Shown here piece by piece: positions 57,454 through 64,000 of a stretch of 64,000 bases of DNA (its first letter is position 1; the number at the start of each line of letters is the position of its first letter). The position numbers and the translations under genes were made by a program. This stretch comes from Reticulascus tulasneorum (Eukaryota > Ascomycota > Sordariomycetes > Glomerellales > Reticulascaceae). The notes under the pieces were generated by a model. That model was not told where the DNA came from, searched no databases, and was given only the letters and a program-made list of their open reading frames with translations. The stretch spans positions 3,720,001-3,784,000 of the forward strand of contig LSAX01000005.1 in NCBI GenBank assembly GCA_001557505.1, written 5' to 3'.

Positions 57454-58448
57454 ATGTCTCTCAGATCTGTTCTTTTCCCACTCATGGGCTTCCTGGCTGT
57501 CATCATCGCCCAGGACCTTCCACCGGCTCTCCCCAACATCAGTCCAGCCTTTAATATGGCCATTGTGGAAGAAGACTTGAGAACGACCTTGAAACCAACT
57601 CATGCCACCTGGGATTATTGGGGCTCAGGATGGATCCCCGAGGGCTGTAATGTTGTGGGGAGTCGTGGCAAACTTAACCCTTTCGACTTTACTGTTTTTA
57701 ATGTCCATTACGATGACTGCGAGGAGGCTTGGGTGTTTTGCCGTCATAAAGACGCACCCGCATCTGAGATTGATATGATCGATCTATTTGGTCGGTTGCC
57801 GGTTAGGCTACGGTCATATATCCGGTAAGTGAACTGCAAGCTATCTCCGTAATACTGTCACACGACCCGGGTCCCTGATTACTGAAATATTTTTATAGCC
57901 ACTACATCGCCACACCATCCATAGATCAATATTCAGGTTGGTGGAACAGCCCCGGTGACGTACATACGGAGATCCGCCCCGACATTAAATGGCTTCTTCC
58001 CTTGATAAGCTATGGCCTAGACGACCCCGTTGTTCCCCGCGGTAATCCGTTTTCGGGTAAAACCACATGGAAGAGCAACGTTGCACGCGACTCCGCCGTC
58101 CCAATGGCCGCCAGCAGGAGCTCTTGGGGTGATAGCTTTCGGGAGGTCAGCGTATTCGCCATGTATGATAAGATCGTTTCCGGGGGTCTTGGCAAGATTC
58201 AGCCAAGTTGGAATAGCATTTTCCACCAGTACGCCACGTACCAAGCTTATGTGGGCGATACTATAGTACCTGGAGGGCTATGCTTCGCTCGAATTGCAAA
58301 CACTAAGCCGACTGAGATGATCATCTGGCGCCGCAGCCGCCGAGATTTTGGCCCAATTCCAGATGTTAGCTTCAAGTCGAACATCACAATCATCGAGACT
58401 GATCCTTTGTTCGAAGGTGTTGGATATGGTACTTATTCTGGTTTGTAG
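57454..58448 (+). CDS. con-13-like secreted protein
   Basis: Two exons (57454-57824 and 57899-58448) give 306 residues. The start MSLRSVLFPLMGFLAVIIAQ is a signal peptide. The mature protein carries HATWDYWGSGWIPEGC, KLNPFDFTVFNVHYDDCEEA, WVFCRHKDAP and LFGRLPVRLRSYIRH across the splice. This is the arrangement in fungal conidiation-specific protein 13 and related secreted proteins. In that family some members have an HExxH zinc site in the second half; here that part reads VFAMYDKI and lacks it, so no peptidase activity should be expected. The gene is intact and lies only 270 bases from the RIP-mutated transposon, so its expression may depend on silencing of that element. Confidence 0.82.
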
Positions 58449-58718
58449 TGTGAGTCTGGACCGTGTATATTATTCTGAGGACAAAGAGTATAGTGTGCGC
58501 TGGGAGACACACCTTTGGCACCCATAACGCATAGAGCGCATTTCATTGTATACATCACCAAAATTGGACTAGATATTCCTAAATCTTTAGTATGTCTCTT
58601 TCGTACCTGATTTCAAGAAACAAGTGAGATAGATTAGGCATCTCTCACATAAATAGTTGGCCAAAACATAATATACGTTCCAAACTGGGCGGCAACCCTT
58701 TCCCTTGTCCTCTTGCCT
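58449..58718. other. 3' end of con-13-like gene to transposon border
   Basis: Base composition changes from balanced to AT-rich along this stretch. No feature besides the presumed 3' untranslated region of the preceding gene. Confidence 0.4.
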
Positions 58719-58916
58719 TAACATTAGTTATCGTCATAAACGTGGTTTATAGGTTTTTTTTGTATGGTGAGAATAAGGTTTGGTCTATGCCCTAGAAACG
58801 TCGTTTATCAGTTAACCTTAACCTTACTAAACCTATATATATAGAGCCCAAAATTATTTAAAACAGGTCGAAATAACCTAAGAACTATAGCCTAACCGAT
58901 CTCTTAAACGTTAGCC
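58719..58916. repeat. long terminal repeat, copy A
   Basis: A 198-base unit that starts taacattagttatcgtcata and ends aaacgttagcct. Two further copies lie at the far end of the block. Copy A keeps more G and C than they do (for example ggtttggtctatgcc where copy B has ggtttaatctatact), and every difference is a transition, G to A or C to T. Confidence 0.85.
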
Positions 58917-61900
58917 TATTTGATTAGGTTAAATATTAAGTTTTATATATTAATTTATTTATAATGCTAATATATATAGAGGCCTATATATATTTATCAA
59001 CATTTAGGTAATTAACATAAAGTCCTTATCGAATTACGAAAGTAAGTAAAAGAGTATACTAAAAGATATCCATTTTAATATGATTATACTAATATATAAT
59101 TACCTAACGATAGTTTAGCCCCCCAGCCTATTATTCCCATTTTAGATAGGTATAAATATAAAAGTTATTAATTTAAAACGTATAAACAGGATATAGTTAG
59201 GTAGTATTATAATAAAGATTATAATTAGAAAAAGGCGGTAGATAAGGATATATTTAAATTAATTAAATTATAATATTAGTTTAAAGTAAAAAAAAAGAGG
59301 TTTTAGATTATTAATAAAACTAAAGGCTAAAAACAAGAATATTAAGCACGGTAAGCTAAGACTTATAATATAAAAAAAAAAACTAATTATATAGATAATA
59401 ATAATAATAATAAAGAGAAGATTAGAAATAATCAGGATAATATTAATAATTAGATTATCTAGGATATTAAAAAATAGAAAGACAAAGCCTAAGAATAGTG
59501 ATTATAGACATTAAAAAAGGTACCTATCGTTAAAATAGATTCGTAGTTATGGTATACCAAATAAAATAAGGTGTTAAGCTAATCTAAGTATAATTTAGTT
59601 AAAACATTCCGTTATACTTATATACCTAACCTAGAAGAACCATAATTAGAACGATTATTACGTACATAAAGTCAAATTTTAAAACATTATTTAAATACGT
59701 TAGAAACGACAGACCATAAAGATATATTAAAATAGTAAATATCCCTTAAAAATAAAACCATAGACTAACGCTTATTTAAATTATTATAAAATACTAAAAA
59801 CGTTAATAAGTATAATAAGATTTTTACATATTTTATTTATTATATAATATATATAACATCATTAGAAAATCATATTAATAAAATAGGTATATTAGATTAT
59901 TTTTAATAATCTAAATATTATTTTCCAAATATTATATCAAATTTAACCATAATTATAAAAACTGAAGTAAAATATACTAACGTATAATAAAAATATATCT
60001 AAAAAATCCAGGGTAAATTAGATAAAGATCATCCCGTAGATAATAAGACCAAAGATCAACCATTAATTAATATATTAATATATTTATATATATTAATAAT
60101 AATATAAGACACTAGCTAAATTAGATTATATTATTTATTTATAATATATTATTTAGCCGTTTAAAGAATTAATAAATAAAGCTAATCATTATAATCAACG
60201 TTTTTTTATACGTCTATTTTAGCAAGTATATTATAGATTAACTAGTTAATTATGTTAAAAATAACTATCTTAAATAAGCTATAGCCAAAATTATACTTAG
60301 ATAACAAAGCCGACGTTAATTCTGTATATAACCAGATCTATTAATTATAAAAGTTATATTTATATAAAAGTTCATTTTCACTAATGTTTAATATTTTAAC
60401 GTAGTTAACTATAAGAAAGAAGTTTAATAAGACATACTAGTCACTATCTAACATCTATTAATCAGATAACGAACAAACGATTAATTATTTAGGCTAGCCA
60501 GTTATATTAGCTAAGATTAAGAATATATATTATATATTAATTAAAAAATTATAAAAATTAATAAATATATTAACATTTAATTCCTTAATACCTCTCATCA
60601 ATTTAAGTTAAATTGTTAATAATATAACATAAAGCTAAACATTCTAGCAACAAAATTTCAGTTTCATCACTTATGCCTAAAACTAAGACTAAATAGCCAA
60701 GGATTATAAGTTTTTATTAAAATAAGCACGGAAAAAAAAGAAGCGATAAAAGTTATTATAGATAAACTATATTACCAAAACAGTTAAATAAGTAGATTCC
60801 TAAGTTATATCATATTTAACTAAAAAACATCAATTTTTACGGAAGTTAATAATATATATATATATTACCAATATATTAACTTATTTTATCTATTATATAA
60901 TTATTTATTCGATTAAGAGGCTAACCCGCACGTAAACCTAAATTAAGTTCGATCAAAGTAAATAATAATATATATTTAGTATATAATATATATATTATCA
61001 ACAAGCAAATATATTTTTTAACTATATACAACAAAACACAAAAACGAAGAAAGAATACTAAATATATTATCCAATATTTATTAAATAAGGTCAACCAGAT
61101 CATAACCTAATATTTAATATAAGTTTAACCATTTACCTAGGTATTAGATCATCATAAATCAGAATATTTATTTAGGGATTTACAAAGGAGACCATAAACT
61201 AGAGAGAAGTTAAGCTAAACGTTAAGAAGTACCACTAAGAAATATTTAGATATATATTTATAAACGTCTAGATAGAGACATACCACTATTAGAATTACCA
61301 CCTAGTATTTAATATAAACCAATAAGATATAAGAGAAAGAATATAAAAATCTTAAAGATAATATTAATAAGTTTACTAAAAAAGATAATAATAAAGAATT
61401 AAAGTTAGATATATTTTAATATATCATAATCTAATATATTTAATTTAACCTGCTAAGTAGAAAAAATTAAAGATATTAAATATTTAGTTAATATAAATAT
61501 AAATAATCCAGGCATAAACGTTAGGTTATATAAGCCTATTATATTATCAATAAAGTATTTTTACATCGATTAAGGCCTAAGTTGATCATAGTATATAAGT
61601 AAATATCAACGATATAACATAGATTATAAAAATTACGTAATAATAACGTTAATAATAATAAGAATATCGGAAAGACCAGTTATCACTACGAAGCCAGTTA
61701 TTAATTAACCAGCCGGCTTATCAAATAAAAATAGATAAAGATATCAAACCTAACGTTCGTTAGATTATAACGAATATACTATAATCCCTAAGCCAAACCA
61801 CAAACTAAAAAATAAACGTCTACGTTACAATTAGTCCATCGTCTATCCTAAATATAACTATTAATCATCATATTACCTATTAACAATAACAAATCAACAT

Positions 61901-63575
61901 TGTTTTTTTCGGTAACCGTTATAACCTAATAACAAACGATCATCATCATTATACCATTTACCACGTTAATTAATAATATTATTAAATATAGATAAACGGC
62001 CAGGTTAAATTACGAAAAATAGATTAATAAAAAATCTAAATATAAATTATAATAATTAATCATGGTCAACGTAAACTAAGTAATCTAAGAAGAATTTTTA
62101 TATTATACCAAAAGTTTAAAGTTAAAAAGGCAATTAACTTATATATTTTTCGATAAAGTCCATATTACATTTACCAATCTATTATACCGTCAATAATTAT
62201 AAAAGTTATAAATATTATGATATTTAGATTACCTATTTACTAGATTAATAATAACGTTAATAATAGATTTAAAAGATATATTATAAAAACAGTTATATAT
62301 TAATAATATCTAAATATTTTGATAAAATATAATATAAAAGATAATTTAATATTAAATAAAAGATAATAAGAACAAAGCCCTATCTAATATAACTATTAAA
62401 TATATCTAACAGATATATTTAAAAGTAAATACAAGAGGTGTTATATATATATAAAGTTATAAAATAAGAGAGATCGTTAATAGAACATTAAAATGTCTAT
62501 TTTATTAAGTATATATAAAATTAAAAAAGGAGATATTATAATAATAAGTCTAAAATGTAAATAAGTAGATTATAACTACGAAGGTATTAAAGACCAAAAT
62601 CAACATCGAAGAGATCGTTTACATAGTCCACGTTAGGTAACTATATAGATTAACCAATTTCATATAATAATCTAGACGTAAAAGGCAGAATAACAAGGTT
62701 AGCAAGTTAATTATCATTATCTAGGTTAAGAATAATCATAAGTAAAAATAAAGTAAGATCATAAACAAGTATTTAGTTAAACAGATCAATAAAGATATTA
62801 TAACAGAGTTTATCTAAAGTTAAAGATATTAACGTTAAGTATTAAGTTAGTATATAGATAATAATAAAGATAGAAATAGTTATAACTAGATAGATAATAT
62901 ATTTTATAACCAATATCAGATAGGTAGCAAAACGAGAGGCTAACAATATAAAAAACCAAAAGAAAAACCTAAGATTAACATAATAAAAGAAAACAAAGCA
63001 ATTAAGAGAGTAAATATTATCTAGCATAAGTTAAAACAAGTATAAACATCCTAAGAATAGATGATCATAATAATAGATAGATTATAAAATAATTATATAT
63101 ATTATAAATTAATATAAAAAGAATATATAAAAGGCCAGATATATATATATAAAAATTATCAACAAGCCGTAAAGTCTAGATATAAGATTACAACATATAA
63201 AATATAATAAGAGAATATTAATTTAAGAACATTTTAATATTATTAAAAATATAAATTATCTTAAAAGATATACTAACATTTAGAAGACGACAGATGGTGT
63301 AAATACCTTAAGGTAATATTACCTAGGATATTTATATTATACTAAAAGTAATATTTATAAATAATTATTAAGACGGTAGGATTTTAGAAAGATTATATAG
63401 TTAACATTTAAAAGTGGTTAAAAAAGGTAAGAAAAAGGTTTAGTCAAGATTAAGAAAGCAATTAGATAAAGACATAATAAATAATATATAAGATATATAC
63501 CAAGATAATCAAAAAAGATAAATCATTAACAAAAAAGATATTAAGATAATATAATATATTTAATACCAAAAAGTC
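58917..63575. other. AT-rich interior of the element
   Basis: Very A+T-rich with long TATATA and AATAAT runs. I find no protease, reverse transcriptase or integrase motif. Small open frames (60921-61103 and 62842-63027, minus) are chance low-complexity frames. Confidence 0.7.
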
Positions 63576-63773
63576 TAACATTAATTATCATCATAAACAT
63601 AATTTATGAGTTTTTTTTATATAATAAGAATAAGGTTTAATCTATACTCTAAAAATGTCGTTTATCAGTTAACCCTAACCTTACCAAACCCACATATATA
63701 AAGCCTAAAATCATTTAAAATAAGTCGAAATAACCTAAGAACTATAGCCTAACCAATCTTCTAAACGTTAACC
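63576..63773. repeat. long terminal repeat, copy B
   Basis: Starts taacattaattatcatcata and runs 198 bases to aaacgttaacct. It is more strongly RIP-mutated than copy A. Confidence 0.85.
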
Positions 63774-63972
63774 TAATATTAATTATCATCATAAACGTAG
63801 TTTATAAGTTTTTTTTATATAATAAGAATAAAGTTTAGTCTATACCTTAGAAACGTTATTTATCAGTTAACCCCAACCCTACTAAACCTATATATATAAA
63901 GCCTAAAATTATTTAAAACAAGTCGAAATAACTTAAAAACTATAGCCTAACTAATCTCTTAAATGTTAGCCT
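63774..63972. repeat. long terminal repeat, copy C
   Basis: A third copy begins directly at the end of copy B with taatattaattatcatcata. After its end near 63972 come the same bases (atttgattaggttaaatatt) that follow copy A. So a second element seems to start in tandem and continue beyond the window. Confidence 0.85.
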
Positions 63973-64000
63973 ATTTGATTAGGTTAAATATTAAGTTTTA
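63973..64000. other. start of a second tandem element, cut by window edge
   Basis: These 28 bases match the bases that follow LTR copy A, so they are the left end of another element's interior. Confidence 0.7.

Larger units (their letters stand above)
58719..63773. mobile_element. RIP-mutated LTR retrotransposon
   Basis: A block of about 5.05 kb bounded by LTR copies A and B. Its size, two direct repeats of ~198 bases and an interior of about 4.66 kb fit a Ty1 or Ty3 type element. The interior has no open frame longer than 62 codons, so I cannot name the superfamily or its direction. TpA and ApT dominate while CpG survives, as RIP in ascomycetes prefers CpA. It is dead by mutation. Confidence 0.8.

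Noticed and set aside
60921..63027. Small frames in the AT-rich block
   Set aside because: Low-complexity Ile/Tyr/Leu/Phe-rich peptides expected by chance in A+T-saturated DNA.
58719..64000. Possible mitochondrial insert or centromere
   Set aside because: The direct LTR-like repeats and the purely transitional differences fit RIP of a retrotransposon better.
1..64000. CRISPR array or bacterial origin of the whole window
   Set aside because: No regular short repeats with spacers; introns and fungal families throughout show a eukaryotic genome.

Overview
The window is nuclear DNA of a filamentous ascomycete. Genes are broken by short introns (about 50-85 bp) with GT...AG ends and CTAAC/CTGAC-like branch sites. 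The gene families are fungal (Zn2Cys6 factors, con-13-like, NPP1, DUF4360, UstYa-like). The right end is AT-saturated repeat DNA with the transition pattern of repeat-induced point mutation (RIP). The gene set and the AGGTACCT/TACCTACC-rich intergenic DNA suggest a Sordariomycete, probably Hypocreales; this placement is an inference. I found no tRNA, rRNA or CRISPR array by reading.

About 0.4-13 kb: a UstYa-like membrane protein, a secreted-type BNR-repeat protein, a sugar/quinate-type MFS transporter and a 900-residue Zn2Cys6 transcription factor. About 13-35.8 kb is a conserved housekeeping block: Cgi121 (KEOPS), proline dehydrogenase, a Tim17-family membrane protein, an acidic-tailed protein with an ATG-only first exon, an ATP-grasp-like protein, a Ted1/Cdc1-type phosphoesterase, exosome subunit Rrp41, an F-box/2EXR-type protein, Tim50, protein disulfide isomerase and Vta1 (ESCRT). 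Small secreted-protein genes lie among them. These genes do not form one pathway.

About 36-45 kb: a dead alcohol dehydrogenase fragment, an acyl-CoA dehydrogenase, a GPI-type aspartyl protease, a second Zn2Cys6 factor and a flavin monooxygenase. About 45.8-57 kb is an accessory zone in which intact secreted-protein genes (NPP1-like, DUF4360, con-13-like) alternate with relics: polyketide synthase, sulfotransferase, FAD monooxygenase and, most notably, a decayed insecticidal toxin-complex (Tc) locus of bacterial type, with TcA and RHS/TcC remnants head to head.

From 58.7 kb to the end is an AT-rich, RIP-mutated LTR retrotransposon of about 5 kb, with a ~198-bp LTR on each side and a second LTR copy directly behind it, so a second element seems to start in tandem. 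Reading frames here are destroyed. The overall picture is a conserved core segment passing into a fast-evolving, transposon-bordered accessory segment.
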